Source: an uncultured Williamsia sp.
Lineage (GTDB): Bacteria; Actinomycetota; Actinomycetes; Mycobacteriales; Mycobacteriaceae
Length of the DNA: 64,000 nucleotides
Direction of reading: 5' to 3'
NCBI RefSeq assembly: GCF_947494875.1
Contig: NZ_CANLWM010000001.1
Span: forward strand, 806,001 to 870,000
Both the position numbers and the translations under genes were made by a program. Under the pieces are notes generated by a model, which ran no database searches, was not told the origin of the DNA, and worked only from the letters and a program-made list of their open reading frames with translations. Below are positions 17,406-30,200 of the stretch, one piece after another (the stretch's first letter is position 1; each line of letters starts with the position of its first letter).

Positions 17406-17424
17406 ATTGGTTAGGCTTACCTTT
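17406..17424. promoter_or_regulatory. IdeR iron box between formyltransferase and mbtH
   Basis: ATTGGTTAGGCTTACCTTT agrees with the 19-base IdeR consensus in the core (GGTTAGGCT-ACCT). It lies 36 bases before the formyltransferase start on one strand and 75 before mbtH on the other, so one box probably controls both divergent transcripts. Both genes have normal Shine-Dalgarno sites here, unlike the other boxes in the window. Confidence 0.75.
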
Positions 17425-17499
17425 GATACCATCGCCTCGGTTCGAGGTACAACCGCGCCCCTCCCCGGGGTGCGGTCCGCGACACGAGAGGCAAAACCC

Positions 17500-17721
17500 A
17501 TGTCGGGCAACCCCTTCGACGACGCCCACGGCACCTTTGTCGTCCTGGTCAACGACGAGGGGCAGCACTCGCTGTGGCCCACCTTCGCGGCCGTGCCGGC
17601 CGGATGGACCACCGTGTTCGGGGGCTCCGACGGCTCGTCGCGCGACGCCTGCCTCGAATACGTGAGCACCGCGTGGACCGACCTGCGACCGCGGTCGCTG
17701 GTCGAGCAGATGGCCGAGTGA
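17500..17721 (+). CDS. mbtH: MbtH-like protein, NRPS adenylation-domain chaperone
   Basis: 73 residues. It carries the full MbtH signature [19 protein letters not shown] (about residues 18-36), with the invariant Trp residues, and the later [11 protein letters not shown]. MbtH proteins bind adenylation domains and are needed for folding or activity; the partner here is the giant NRPS four genes on. ATG at 17500 follows GAGAGG by 8 bases. Its stop overlaps the GTG of the first ABC half-exporter, so chaperone, exporter and probably NRPS form one iron-regulated unit. Confidence 0.95.
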   Translation: MSGNPFDDAHGTFVVLVNDEGQHSLWPTFAAVPAGWTTVFGGSDGSSRDACLEYVSTAWTDLRPRSLVEQMAE

Positions 17722-19469
17722 CCTCGGGCACTCCCGCGGCGTCGCCGATCACGGGCGGGTGGGTGCTGCGCCGGACGATCCGCCGCACCGCGCGGTGGCT
17801 GGTCCCCGGGTCGACGTTGATCGCCGCGCACCAGATGTGCGAGGTCGCCGTCCCCATCCTCATCGGCATCATCGTCGACCGGGCGGTGACGTCGGGCTCG
17901 TACGCGTCGATCGTCACGTGGATCGCCGTCCTCGCCGGCGTGTTCGTCGTGCTCACCACCGTCTACCGCCTCGGTGCGCGGCTGCTGATGACCGGCATCG
18001 CGCAGGAATCGCACTGGCTCCGTGACGAGTTGAGTGCACGCGCACTGCATCCCGACGGTCTGCCGTCCGCGTCGACGACGGGTGCCCCGTACAGCGCAGG
18101 CGAGCTGCTCTCGATCTCGACGACCGACGCCGACAACACCTCCTACGTCATCGATTACGTCCCCCGCGTCACCGGCGCGGTGGTCGCCACCGTCGCGTGC
18201 GGTGTCGTGCTGCTCACCATCGACATCCCGCTCGGCGTGATGGTGCTCGTCGGAATCCCGCTGGTGGTCGCGGGGCTGCAGCTGACCGCCCCGATGATCG
18301 CGCGTCGCGTCGAGGTCCAGCAGGAGACGGTCGGTGCCACATCGGGATTGGCGACGGACCTCGTCAGTGGACTGCGGCCCCTCCAGGGCCTCGGTGCGAC
18401 CGGTGCGGCGTCGGCACGTTACCGCCGCTCGTCGAGGGTCGCGCTCGCCGCGGCTCTGCGCGCGGCCCGGATCCAGAGCGTGCACATGGGGTTGTCGACC
18501 GCGGCCGGTGCCCTGGCCGCGATGGCGGTCGCGGTCGTCGCGGTGTTCGTCGCGATCGACGGGGACGCGACCATCGGTGAACTCATCACGGTCATCGGCC
18601 TCGCGCAGTTCCTCATCGAGCCGTTCTCCCTTCTCGCGATCGTCCCGAGCTGGGTCGCAGAGGCCCGGGCCAGTGCGAATCGCGTCGCCCAGGTGCTGGC
18701 GGTCGACCCGCCCGGGAAGGAGACCGTCGCGGTGTCGGCGACCGGACCGGGACGGCGCACCGGGTTGACCCTGCGCGTCGACGACCCGGACCGCGGGATC
18801 GACCTCACCGTCGACGCGTCGCCCGGCGAACTGCTCGGGGTGCTCGCACCGTCCGCGCGGGACGCTGTCGCGATGGTCGACGCACTGTCGGGTGCGACCG
18901 ACGGCCCCGGATGCACGGTCGCGGTCGGTGGCGTGCCGACGACGTCGATGTCGGTGGGGGAGCGGAGCCGTCGGCTCGTCGTCGCGCCGCACGACGCGCA
19001 CGTGTTCACCGGCACCCTCGGCTCGAACATCGACTGGTCCGGCGGGGCGCAGCAGCACGCGGACGCACCCGCGCTCGACGAGGTGCTCGCCGCCTCCGCG
19101 ACCGACGACGTCGTCGCCGTGCACCCCGGCGGTCTCGCCCATCCGGTGGCCGAACGTGGGGCGAGCCTGTCCGGCGGTCAGCGGCAACGACTCGCGCTGG
19201 CGCGCGCTCTGCTCGCCGCACCCGACGTGCTCGTGCTGCACGACCCGACGACGGCGGTCGACGCGGTCACCGAACACGCCATCGCGCAGGGGATCCGATC
19301 GATCCGGTCGGGTGGTCGGACGACCACCGTCGTCATCGCCAACTCACCGGCGCTCCTCGCAGCGGCCGACCGCGTCGTCCTGGTGGTCGACGGCGCCGTC
19401 GTCGCGTCCTCGACCCACACCGAGCTCGCCACCACCGACGCCCGCTACCGCGAGGCGGTGGCGCGGTGA
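17718..19469 (+). CDS. ABC half-exporter with degenerate nucleotide-binding site (siderophore export)
   Basis: 583 residues: an exporter-type transmembrane domain with about six helices (to about residue 330), then an NBD. The signature [15 protein letters not shown] is intact (about 484-498). Walker A is lost: the P-loop position reads [12 protein letters not shown] (about 375-386), with Asp at the Lys site. Walker B is [12 protein letters not shown], with Pro for the catalytic Glu, and the switch His is Asn (VIANSP). It therefore cannot hydrolyse ATP by itself. Its partner gene overlaps by 4 bases and has the opposite defect. By position it matches the ExiT exporter of the exochelin locus. 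IrtA-like import is less likely, as no SIP domain is fused. Confidence 0.88.
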   Translation: MTSGTPAASPITGGWVLRRTIRRTARWLVPGSTLIAAHQMCEVAVPILIGIIVDRAVTSGSYASIVTWIAVLAGVFVVLTTVYRLGARLLMTGIAQESHWLRDELSARALHPDGLPSASTTGAPYSAGELLSISTTDADNTSYVIDYVPRVTGAVVATVACGVVLLTIDIPLGVMVLVGIPLVVAGLQLTAPMIARRVEVQQETVGATSGLATDLVSGLRPLQGLGATGAASARYRRSSRVALAAALRAARIQSVHMGLSTAAGALAAMAVAVVAVFVAIDGDATIGELITVIGLAQFLIEPFSLLAIVPSWVAEARASANRVAQVLAVDPPGKETVAVSATGPGRRTGLTLRVDDPDRGIDLTVDASPGELLGVLAPSARDAVAMVDALSGATDGPGCTVAVGGVPTTSMSVGERSRRLVVAPHDAHVFTGTLGSNIDWSGGAQQHADAPALDEVLAASATDDVVAVHPGGLAHPVAERGASLSGGQRQRLALARALLAAPDVLVLHDPTTAVDAVTEHAIAQGIRSIRSGGRTTTVVIANSPALLAAADRVVLVVDGAVVASSTHTELATTDARYREAVAR

Positions 19470-21241
19470 CCGTCCCGGACGTGACCCCTGTCCTGCCCGT
19501 GGCGCAGTGGCGCCGGACCCTGCGCTGGTTCATTGGCGACCTGCGCCGTCGCCCCGGACTCCTCGCGGCAACCGTGCTGACCGGGCTTGTCGCCGCGGGA
19601 CTCTCGGTCGTCCCGGTCTACGTGCTCGGTGTCCTCGTCGACCGCGTCCGCGACGGCGCCTCGGCCGGCGACGTGGTCGGACCGGCCGTACTCATCGCGG
19701 TGACCGCACTGTTCGGCGGGCTCGGGACGGGGGTCTCGGGCTACCTCGTCCAACGCCTCGGCGAACAGACCCTCGCCGACCTCCGTGAGACCGTGCTCGA
19801 CCGGACGCTGCGACTGCCGATCGGTGTCGTCGACGCGGCCGGTCGCGGTGACCTCCTGTCGCGCGTCGGCGCAGACGTCGGCGCGGTCACCCGTGCCGTC
19901 TCACAGGTGCTGCCGACGATGATCAACGCGTTCTTCCTCGGCGTGCTGACGCTGGTCTCGATGGCCGGGATCGACTGGCGCCTCGGGCTCGCCGGCGCGC
20001 TGAGTGTCCCGGCCTACGTCATGGCGCTCCGGTGGTACCTACCCCGGTCGGCACCGATGTACCGGGACGAACGCATGGCCATCGCGGCCCGTGCGCAGTC
20101 GATGGTCGAGTCGCTGCAGGGTCTGCCGACCATCGCCGCGTACGAGCGGCACGACCACCACCGCGACCTGATCCACACGTCCTCCGCACGTGCGCGCGAC
20201 ATCTCGATCGGTGTGTTCCGACAGTTCACCCGGTTCGTCGGTCGTGTGAACCGCGCCGAGTTCATCGGACTGGCGGCGATCCTGATCGTCGGGTTCGCGC
20301 TCGTCCGTGACGACGCGGTGACGGTCGGAGCGGTCACGGCGGCCGCGCTGCTCTTCCACCGACTGTTCAACCCCATCGGCGCCCTGATGTTCGACTTCGA
20401 CGAGATCCAGGCGGCCGCGGCCAGCCTCTCGCGCCTCGTCGGCGTGTGTGACATCCCGGACCCGTCGCCGTCCCGGGTGGGCGAACCGAGCGACGCCCGA
20501 GTCGTCGTCGACGCGGTCGGTCACTCGTACGTCTCGGGCCGCCCTGTGCTGCACGACATCTCGTTGACGCTGGAGCCAGGCACCCGGACGGCGCTGGTGG
20601 GGTCGACCGGGGCGGGCAAGACCACACTCGCCGCCATCGTCGCCGGGACACTGCGCCCCGGGTCGGGATCGGTGCTGATCGGCGGTGTGGCGCCGGCCGA
20701 CCTGCCGCCGGACACGGTAGCACGCCATGTGGTGACGGTGACGCAGGAGGTCCACGTGTTCGCGGGTCCGCTCGTCGACGATGTGCTGCTCGCCGCCCCG
20801 GGCGCCGACCGCGACGCGGTCTGGCGAGCACTCGACGTGGTCGGCGCCCGGGAGTGGGTCACCGCCCTGCCCGAAGGACTCGACACCCGTGTCGGCGAGG
20901 GCGGACTGGCGCTCACCGCCGCGCAGAGTCAACACATCGCGCTCGCCCGCGTCGTGGTGGCCGACCCGTCCGTCGTGATCCTCGACGAGGCGACGGCGGA
21001 GGCCGGCAGTGCCAGCGCCCGCGACCTCGAGGACGCGGCGCTCGCTGCCACCGAGGGCCGGACCACCCTCGTGGTCGCGCACCGCCTGACGCAGGCGGCC
21101 CGCGCGGACGCGATCGCGGTGATGGAGCACGGCCGCATCGTCGAGTACGGGACGCACGCCGAACTCGCGCGCCGCGAGGGCGGTCGCTACGCACGCCTCT
21201 GGGCGGCGTGGACGGACCACGGGGTGGCGGCAGGTCAGTAA
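19466..21241 (+). CDS. ABC half-exporter with intact ATPase but degenerate signature (siderophore export)
   Basis: 591 residues: exporter transmembrane domain (about 25-320) followed by an NBD. Walker A GSTGAGKTT (about 380-388), Walker B VVILDEATAE with the catalytic Glu (about 504-513) and switch His (VVAHRL) are all present. The signature is LTAAQSQHIALARV (about 483) instead of LSGGQ. In a heterodimer with the upstream protein, its Walker motifs face that protein's good LSGGQ, giving one active and one dead ATP site. Start GTG overlaps the upstream stop. Its own stop codon TAA is part of the iron box preceding the NRPS. Confidence 0.88.
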   Translation: MTVPDVTPVLPVAQWRRTLRWFIGDLRRRPGLLAATVLTGLVAAGLSVVPVYVLGVLVDRVRDGASAGDVVGPAVLIAVTALFGGLGTGVSGYLVQRLGEQTLADLRETVLDRTLRLPIGVVDAAGRGDLLSRVGADVGAVTRAVSQVLPTMINAFFLGVLTLVSMAGIDWRLGLAGALSVPAYVMALRWYLPRSAPMYRDERMAIAARAQSMVESLQGLPTIAAYERHDHHRDLIHTSSARARDISIGVFRQFTRFVGRVNRAEFIGLAAILIVGFALVRDDAVTVGAVTAAALLFHRLFNPIGALMFDFDEIQAAAASLSRLVGVCDIPDPSPSRVGEPSDARVVVDAVGHSYVSGRPVLHDISLTLEPGTRTALVGSTGAGKTTLAAIVAGTLRPGSGSVLIGGVAPADLPPDTVARHVVTVTQEVHVFAGPLVDDVLLAAPGADRDAVWRALDVVGAREWVTALPEGLDTRVGEGGLALTAAQSQHIALARVVVADPSVVILDEATAEAGSASARDLEDAALAATEGRTTLVVAHRLTQAARADAIAVMEHGRIVEYGTHAELARREGGRYARLWAAWTDHGVAAGQ

Positions 21242-21257
21242 GGCTAGGCTAGCCTTA
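21239..21257 (+). promoter_or_regulatory. IdeR iron box touching the NRPS start codon
   Basis: TAAGGCTAGGCTAGCCTTA is a near-perfect 19-base palindrome matching the IdeR consensus. It begins in the TAA stop of the upstream exporter gene and ends 4 bases before the NRPS ATG at 21262. A -10-like TAGCCT (21250-21255) lies 6 bases before the ATG and no Shine-Dalgarno is visible, so a leaderless transcript is likely in addition to read-through. Confidence 0.8.
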
Positions 21258-21261
21258 CCCA

Positions 21262-24200
21262 ATGCAGATCGCGGATGTGCTCGCCCGTCTCGACGAGTGG
21301 AACGACCGGTCGCAGCCGACGGCGCGGTCGACGGTCCCGGACCTGCTCCGTCACCAGATCGCGGCCTCCCCCGACGCGGTCGCGGTGGTCGACGACACCC
21401 ACATCCTGACCTACGCGGAACTGGGTGTGCGGGTGGAGGATCTCGCGGCAGACCTGCGTGCGGCGGGCGTCGGCGCCGAGGACGTCGTCGCGATCGGCAT
21501 GCGCCGCAGCGCCGAGATGGTGGTCGCCGTGCTCGCCACCATGCTGTCCGGCGGTGCGTTCGTCCCCATCGATCCGAGCTGGCCACAGCAGCGTCGGGAA
21601 CGCACCGCGACCGACGCCCGCATCGTCCACGCTCTGGTCGGTCGGGACGACACCGGCAGCTGGCAGGTGCCGACGACGACGCTCGACCTCGCGCACTGGA
21701 CGATCCGCGAGCGGTCCGTGGAGGAGCCCGCGACCCTCGACGGCGCCCGCCTCGCCTACATCGTGTTCACGTCGGGATCCACCGGCACCCCGAAGGGGTC
21801 GATGATCCGGCACGAGGCGATCTGCGAACGGCTCCGGTGGCAGCGGGACGAGATCCTGCACTTCGGGTCCGACGACGCGTCGTTGTTCAAGGCTCCCTTG
21901 GCCTTCGACATCGCGATCAACGAGATCCTGCTGCCGCTCGTGTCCGGTGGGCGGGTCGTGGTGGCGCGTCCGGAGGGGGAGCGCGACCCCGAGTACCTGC
22001 TCGACACGATCGCGCGCCACGGCGTCACGTTCGTGTACCTGGTGTCGTCGATGCTCGACGCGCTGCTCGAACTCGACGGGCCCGCCGGTGGGTCGTCGTC
22101 GCTTCGGGATCTGCGCCATGTCTGGTGCGGCGGTGAGGTGCTCACCCCCGACCTGTTCCGTCGCTTCCGCGCCCATCTCGACACGACGCTCTTCCACGGC
22201 TACGGGCCGGCGGAGGCGACGATCGGTGTGTCCCATGTGATCTACCGCGACGTCGCCGAGCGGATCGCGACGTCCATCGGTTCGCCCAACCCCCACACGC
22301 AGCTCTACGTCCTCGACGAGGATCTCCGTCCGGTCGGTCCCGGTGTGGGTGGCGAGCTGTACGCCGCAGGATTCCTGCTCGGGCGGGGATACGTGGGCGC
22401 CCCGGGACTCACCGCGTCCCGGTTCGTCGCGAACCCGTTCGACAGCAACGGGTCCCGCATGTACCGCACGGGTGACCTCGCGCGCTGGACCGAGGACGGT
22501 GCCCTCGAGTTCCTCGGACGGGCCGACAACCAGGTCAAGATCCGCGGCCGCCGGATCGAACTGGAGGAGATCGAGTCGGTCGTCGCCGACCACCCGCGGG
22601 TGCGCTCCGCGGCGGTGATCGTGCGGGACTCCACCCTCGTCGCCTTCGTGACGACGACCGGCCTCGGCCTCGTGGACGGCGCCGAAGACATCTCCGCGTG
22701 GGCAGTCGACCGCCTCCTGGACTACATGGTGCCCGGCGAGATCCACCTGCTCGACGCGATGCCGACCACCACGAACGGCAAGGTCGACCGCGCGGCGTTG
22801 ACCGCACGCGCCCTCGAATCGGCCGCACGGCGGACCACGCCGGTCGTCGCACCGACGACGGCGCGGGAGGCGGTCCTGTGCCGCGTGTTCGCCGACGTGC
22901 TGAACCGGTCCGAGATCGGTGTCGACGACGACTTCTTCGCCGCCGGTGGTGACAGCATCGTCGCGATCCGTGTGGTCGGCCGGCTGCGTGCGCAGGGTCA
23001 CGCGCTGCGCCCCCGCGAGATGTTCGCCCACCGCACACCCCGGGCGCTGGCCCCGATGCTGGTCGAGCTCGACGTGACCTCCGATCGGGAGGTCGTGCCG
23101 CAGGAGGGGCCCGTGGGGCCCACCCCCATCACCGCCTGGCTCGACGAGATCGCAGGCGACGCCGACGTCCTGTCGGGCTTCGCCCAGGGGATCGTGCTCA
23201 CCACCCCGGAGGGGTTGACCGAGTCCGACCTCCGCGGCGTCGTGACGGCGGTCGTCGAGCGGCACGGGATGCTGCGTGCGTCGACGGATGGGCACGCCGC
23301 GGCGACGGTGGTGCCGGAGTCCGGCGGTGTGGGTCCGATGGTGGTCGTGGGTGCGACGTCCGGCGACCGCGACGCCGACGTGCGTGCGGCGTGGGAGCTC
23401 GCGCGGACGCAGCTCGATCCGGCCACCGGACACATGCTCGTCGTCGTCTGGCTGCGGGACCACGGGCTGCTCGTCGTCGTCGGGCACCACGTCGTCGTCG
23501 ACGGCATCGCGCTGCGGGTGATCGCGGAGGATCTCGCCGCCGCGCACGCATCGCTCCTCGCGCACGGCTCGGCCGTCGTGGGGGAGGTCCCTGTCTCCTT
23601 CCGTGACTGGGCCGCCCGTCTGCGGACCGCCGCCGACGACGGGGTGTTCGCGTCGGAGACGGCGCACTGGGAAGCGGTCGTCCGAGGGGTGGAGGAACCA
23701 CTCGGCGACCGTCCACTCGACCCGGCGGTCGACACCGTCGCCACCGAACGACGACTCGTCGTCGAGCTGGACACGACCGACACCGAACGGCTCCTCTCGG
23801 TCGTCCCGGAGGCGATCCACGGACGCGCCGACGACGCGATGATCGCCGCGCTGGCGCTGGCGGTGCTCCGCTGGCGTACCGAGCGCGGGATCGCCGGGGA
23901 CGACGAGCTCTTGCTCGAACTCGAGGGGCACGGCCGGGAGGCCGACGCCGTCGACCCCGACGGGCTGTCGGGACCGACCGACCTCTCGCGGACCGTCGGA
24001 TGGTTCACCACGCTGTTCCCCGCGCGGATCACCGTGGACCCGACCGCCGGGATGGGCGCCGTGGTCCGCGCGGTGAAAGAGCAACTGCGCCGGACGCCCT
24101 CGCACGGTGTGGGATACGGCGTGCTGCGACACCTCGCCGGCGCCGACATCGCCTGCTCCCCGCAGGTACTGTTCAACTACCTCGGTCGATTCTCGCTCGA

Positions 24201-27200
24201 CGCACCCGACCGAGCGCCGTGGTCTTTCGTGTCCGTCGACGCCTCCGCGGTGTGGGAGGACCGGGCCGCGACCATGCCGCTGCCCCGGCTGATCGAGGTC
24301 AACGCCGAGGCGATCGACCGTGCCGACGGATCCCGACTGCGCGCCGTGATCAGTTGGCCCGCAGGCGCGATCGACGCGGCCGCGGTCGAGCGGCTCGCCG
24401 AGCTGTGGATGCAGGCTCTCCGGTCGATCGCCGCCGACCCCACGGTCACCGGCCACACGCCGTCGGACTTCCCGCTGGTCTCTCTCACCGACGACGACAT
24501 CCGTGACATCGAGACGCGCTTCCCGGCGGTGCAGACGGTTCTGCCGTTGACCCCGGTGCAGCAGGGGATCTGGTTCCAGTCGACGTACGAGGCCGATCAC
24601 GACCCGTACGTGGTGCAGCAGATCGTCGACGTCCACGGCGATCTCGACCGGCACCGGTTCGCCACCGCTGTCGACGGCGTCGTACGTCGACACCAGGCGT
24701 TGTCGACGGCCGTCGTCGCGACCTCGGACGGCACGCCGGTCGCCGTGATCGCGCCCGTCGCGCCGACCGACGTCCTCTGGATCGACGGCGACGCCGACAC
24801 GGATGTCGACGTCGTGGCCGCCGCGGAGAGGAACCGCGGCTTCGCCCTCGACGAGGCGCCACTCATGCGGTTCGCGATGATCTCGCACGCCCCCGATCGA
24901 CACACGATGGTGCAGACGGTCCACCACATCGTGGCCGACGGGTGGTCCGTGCCGATCGTCCTCGACGACATCGTCTCCGCCTACCGGGACGGGGCCACGG
25001 GTGTGTCCCCGGCGCGCATCGACCGCCATCTGGAATGGCTGGGCCGTCGGGACGCCCCCGCCGACCGCGCGGCGTGGGCGCAGTACCTCGACGGTCTGGA
25101 GGCGCCCACGCGCATCGCCGCTGTCGATGGGCACGGCGGCGAGCCGAACCCGGACGGCGAGCGTCACGGCCGTCGCACGGCGCGGTTCGACGGGGACGTC
25201 GCCGCGACGGCGCGGTCGGTCGGTGTCACGCCGAGTGCGATCGTCACGGCCGCCTGGGCGATCGTCCTCGGACGCCTCACCGGCACCGCCGACGTCACGT
25301 TCGCGTCGGCGGTGTCCGGTCGTGGCGGCGACCTCGCCGGCGTCGACGACATCGTCGGCATGCTGGTGAGCACGGTGATCACCCGTGTCCGGGTCGATCC
25401 CGGGACGTCCGTCGCGGACACTGCGCGTGATCACGCCGCCGCCGAGCTCACCGTGATCGACCACCAGCACATCCCTCTCGCCGACTTGGCCGAGGTCATC
25501 GGTGCACGGGGCGATCTCGTCGACTCCCTGCTGGTGATCGAGAACCTCTCCGGTCATCGGTACGAGGAGACCGACTGCGGGGCAACGGCCTCGGAGGGCA
25601 TCGGCTTCGGTGAGGTGCGGGTCGTCGAGGCCCCGCACTACCCGCTCACCGTGATGGTGTCGGTGCACTCCGACATCCGGGTCACCGTCACCAACGACCG
25701 CACCGTCGTGTCCGACGGTCTGGCGGACCACGTCGCGTCCGCCGTGGTGGCGGCGTTGGCGGCCACCGTCGTCGACCCGGGCACCACCGTGGCCGGGATC
25801 CGGGCCCTCCCCGCCGGCGCAACCGCGCCCGTCGACGCCGTCGACGCGCCCCTGTTGCCGTCGGCACTCGCCGATGCGGCGGTCGCGCATCCCGACACGG
25901 TCGCCCTCACCCAGGGTGACCTGCGATGGACCCACACCGATCTCGCCCTGCGCGTCGGCGCGATCGCGGCGGCGCTGCGGGCCGCGGGTGCCGGTCGCGG
26001 GTCGGTCGTCGCGGTGATGCTCCCGCGCACGCCGGACGCGGTCGCCGCTGTGTGCGCCGTGACCGCCGTCGGCGCCGCGATCATGCCGGTCGACATCACC
26101 TACCCGGCCGACCGCATCCGTCTCATGGTGGACACCGTCGAGCCGCGGGTGATCCTGACGGACACCGCTGTCTCGGTGCCGGAATCGGCCGCGACCGTTG
26201 TCGATGTCGCCTCCGTGGACCGCGAGGCGGCGACCGTGCCGCCGCCGGTCGCGCTGTCGCGCGAGGACGCGGCACTCGTCGTCTTCACGTCCGGATCGAC
26301 CGGGACGCCGCGGGCCGTGGTGCTGCCCCACGGCGCCCTCGCCGACCGGCTGGACTGGGGTCGTCGCCGCTGGGCGGCCTCGACGTGGCTGGCGAAGAGC
26401 TCGTGGGCGTTCATCGACGGCGCCACCGAACTGCTGACCCCGCTCACCTCCGGCGCGACCGTGGTCCTCGCGGACGACCACGCGCGTCGCGACGGAGCCG
26501 ATCTCGCCCACCTGGTCGAGGAGAGCGCGGCGGAGCAACTCGTCGCCGTCGGGTCGTTGGCACGTGTGATGGCAGCGGAATTCGGTGACCGCCTCGCCTC
26601 TCTCCGGCGGTGGGTCCTGAGCGGTGAGGCACTGGAGCCGTCCATCGTCGAGGCGGTTCGCGCGGGCACACCGTCCGCGGTGATCATCAACTCGTACGGT
26701 TCGTCCGAGGTGGCCGGCGACGTGCTGGTGACCGAGGTCGTCGACGCCGACGACATCACGCTGGGCACCCCGGTGCCGGGCAGCGACGTGGTCGTACTCG
26801 ACCATCTCCTGTCCGAGGCACCTCGTGGGGTCATCGGCGACATCGTCGTCGGCGGTGGGCAACTCGCCCGTGGCTATCACGGGGACCCGGCCGCGACGGC
26901 GACCCGCTTCGTGGCCGACCCGCGACCGGGCGCGGTCCCCGGCGCGCGGCTGTACCGCACCGGCGACCGCGGGTGGGTCGACGAGGGCGGACGCGTGGTC
27001 TTCACCGGCCGCGACGACGACCAGATCTCGATCCGGGGGTTCCGCGTCGAACCCCGTGAGGTGGAGGCGGCGCTGTGCCGCATCCACGGTGTGCGTGACG
27101 CGGTCGTCCTCGCGACACCGATGCTCGAGGCGGTGGTCGTCGGCGACCCGCACCTCGATCCGTCAGATGTCCGCGCGGCTGTCGCGCAGACACTCCCGAC

Positions 27201-30200
27201 CCACGCCGTGCCGTCGGCTGTGGCGGTGACCGACTCGATCCCCCTGCTGCCGAACGGCAAACGAGATCGCGCCGCGCTGCTGTCGCTGCTCGCCGCGGCC
27301 CGTGACGCCCGCACGAGCGAGACGTTCGTCGCCCCCTCGACCGATGCCGAGCGCGACGTCGCCGAGGCGGTCGCCGACGTCCTCGGCGTTCCGCCCGTCT
27401 CGGCCACTGCGGAGTTCCTCGACCTCGGCGGCGACAGCATCGTGGCGGTACGGGTGATCGGCCACCTCACGCGACGGGGGTGGGCGGCGACCGGAGAAGA
27501 CGTCTTCCGGGGGCGGACCGTCGCCGGGATCGCTGCCCGCCTCACCCGGGCGGAGTGGACGTCGGACGGGGACGTCGCACCGTTCTCGACCGTCACCCTG
27601 TCCGATGCCGACCGCCAACGGTCGACGGCCGCTGTGCCGTTCGCCGTCGACGACATGTGGGCGCTGACGCCGCTACAGCGCGGTGTCTACACCGAGTGTG
27701 TGGCGGCCGGGCCGGATGACACGACGTACCTGACGCAGAACGTCTTCACCCTCGACCGCCGGGTCGATGTCGACGCCCTGCGGTCGGCGTTGTCCGACAT
27801 GGTCGCGGCACTCCCGCAGCTCCGCGTCTCGTTTTATCCCACCCGATCCGACGATCCCGCCGCGACCCCTGTCGTCTCCGTCGTCGCGAGGTCTGTCCAG
27901 GTCGATGTCGACGAGCATGACCTCACGGGCCACGACTCCACCGGTGCCGCCGCCGAACTCCGTGCCGTCGTGGAGGCCGACCGCGTCCGTCCGTTCGCGC
28001 TCGACGTCCCCCCGCTGATCCGCGCCGCGGTCGTGGCCCTACCCGACGGCACGGACCGCCTGCTGTTGACCTACCACTTCCTTCTCTTCGACGGGTGGTC
28101 GCGGGAACTGGTCCTGCGGGACCTGTTCTCCCGATACGAGTTCCACCAAGGGGGCACACCCGCCCCCACCTCGGACGCGCTCGCGCCCTTCCCGCGGTAT
28201 CTGCGGTGGCTGCAGCAGAGGGACGACGACAGCGCTCGCACCGCCTGGCGCGGACTGCTCGGATCGATGGAGGAGCCGACCCTCGCCGCGCACGACCCCG
28301 GTCCGGACGGCGACCCCCGCCAGCTCTTCGCGACGCTCGACGGCGACCTGTCCGGTGCGGTCGCCGCCACGGCGCGCGACCTCGGTGTGACCGAGAACGC
28401 CGTCATGACCGCCGCACTGGCCGTCGTGACCGGGCTGCACGCCGGGACGTCCGACGTGGTCATCGGCGTGACGGTCGCGGGACGCCCGGGTGACGTCGCC
28501 GACGTCGAGAACACGGTCGGACCGTTCCTCACCACGGTTCCCGCGCGACTCGACGTGCGTCCGGGCCGCGCCGTCGCGGACGTGATCGTCGACGCCGCCG
28601 AGCAGCGCATCGCGATGATGGCCCACGACCACATCGGACTCGCCGAGATCACCCGGGCGGCCGCGGGTGATGCCGGAGCGACGCTGTTCGACTCGCTCTT
28701 CGTGCTGCAGAACTTCCTCGACGACGACACCTTCACCGATCTCGAGTCGCGGCACGGCATCGTCGACGTCGACTACCGCGACACCACCGCTTTCCCGATC
28801 ACGTGGGTCCTCACCCCCGGGGCGCGGATCGCCGTGAAGCTCGAGTACCGGCCGGGGTCGGTCGCCGACGCCACGGCATCGCTCATGGTGCGCGGGTTGG
28901 AGCTCGCGCTGACACAGATGACCGCCGACAGCGGGCAGGCGGTCGGAACGGTGCGACTGCTGGACGACGAGGCCTCACCGGCGCCTCGCGACATCGAGTC
29001 GGTCACGATCGCCGAGATGCTGAGCGACCGTGCGGCGCTCGTCCCCGACGTCACCGCGCTGGTCGCCGGTGACGAGCGGCTCGACTACCGCGAACTGGAC
29101 GCCCGCGTCACGCGGATGGCGCGGATGCTGCTCGCGCACGGTGCCGGGCCCGAGGTGGTCGTCGCCCTCGACCTACCGCGCACCACGGACATGGTCATCG
29201 CGTTGTTCGCGGTCCTGCGGACCGGCGCAGCCTATCTCCCGATCGAGCGCGACCACCCTGTCGCGCGTCTGCTCACGATCGTCGACGACGCGGCGCCGCG
29301 CATCATCGTCACCGACTCCGCGCAGCGCCCGATCGTCGTCGCGGCCGGTGAGTCCGGCTGTCACGTCGTCGATCTCGGCGATGACGCCGTGGTGCGGTCG
29401 TTGGCACAGCTCGACGACTCCCCGATCCGGGACTCCGAACTCGGGACGTTCGCCGCCGGGCGGGACCGTCTCGACCATCCCGCCTACCTGATCTACACGT
29501 CCGGATCCACAGGGACACCGAAGGGCGTGGTGACGCCGTACATCGGCCTCACCAACATGTACGCCAACCACGACGAGGCCATCTTCACGCCGACCATCGC
29601 CCGCTCGGACCGCGATGTCCTCGCGGTCGCGCACACGGTGTCGTTCTCGTTCGACATGTCGTGGGAGGAGCTGTTCTGGCTGGTCGCGGGGCACACCGTG
29701 CACGTCTGCGACGAGGAGCTGCGCCGCGACGCCCCCGCGTTGGTGCGCTACTGCACGGACAACCTGGTCGACGTGATCAACGTGACCCCCACCTACGCCC
29801 ACCACCTCATCGAGGAGGGGTTGCTGGACGGGGACCACGTACCCGCACTGGTGCTCCTCGGTGGTGAAGCGGTCACGGACGTGGTCTGGGATGCGCTGCG
29901 CAACACCGACGGTGTGGTCGGGTACAACCTGTACGGCCCGACCGAGTACACGATCAACACCCTGGGCGCGGGAACGGACGAGAGTGACACCCCGACCGTG
30001 GGGCGTCCCATCCACAACACCGCGGCCCGCGTTCTCGACACCGCGTTGCGCGCTGTCCCCGACGGTGTCTTCGGCGAGCTGTACATCGCCGGCGCCGGTC
30101 TGGCACGCGGGTACCACGGTCGGCCCGACCTCACCGCGGCGGCGATGGTGGCGGATCCCCTCGGATCCGGCGGCCGGATGTACCGAACCGGTGACCTCGT

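Noticed and set aside
16425-19277. 950-residue reading of the formyltransferase gene
   Set aside because: The extra N-terminal 636 residues are antisense to mbtH and the ABC gene. ATG 17369 has a GGAGGG site and the family's N-terminus.
17718-21241. IrtAB-type siderophore importer instead of an exporter
   Set aside because: IrtA carries an N-terminal siderophore-interacting domain and none is fused here; a separate FecCD/FecE importer and SIP are encoded, and gene order matches an exporter placed between mbtH and the NRPS.
21244-27153. Reverse-strand open frame of 1,969 codons opposite the NRPS
   Set aside because: It mirrors the NRPS coding frame, is rich in Arg, Gly, Asp and His without any domain, and arises from strong GC third-position bias. 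The same holds for the long reverse frames at 30511-32835, 35647-38289 and 40474-43446.
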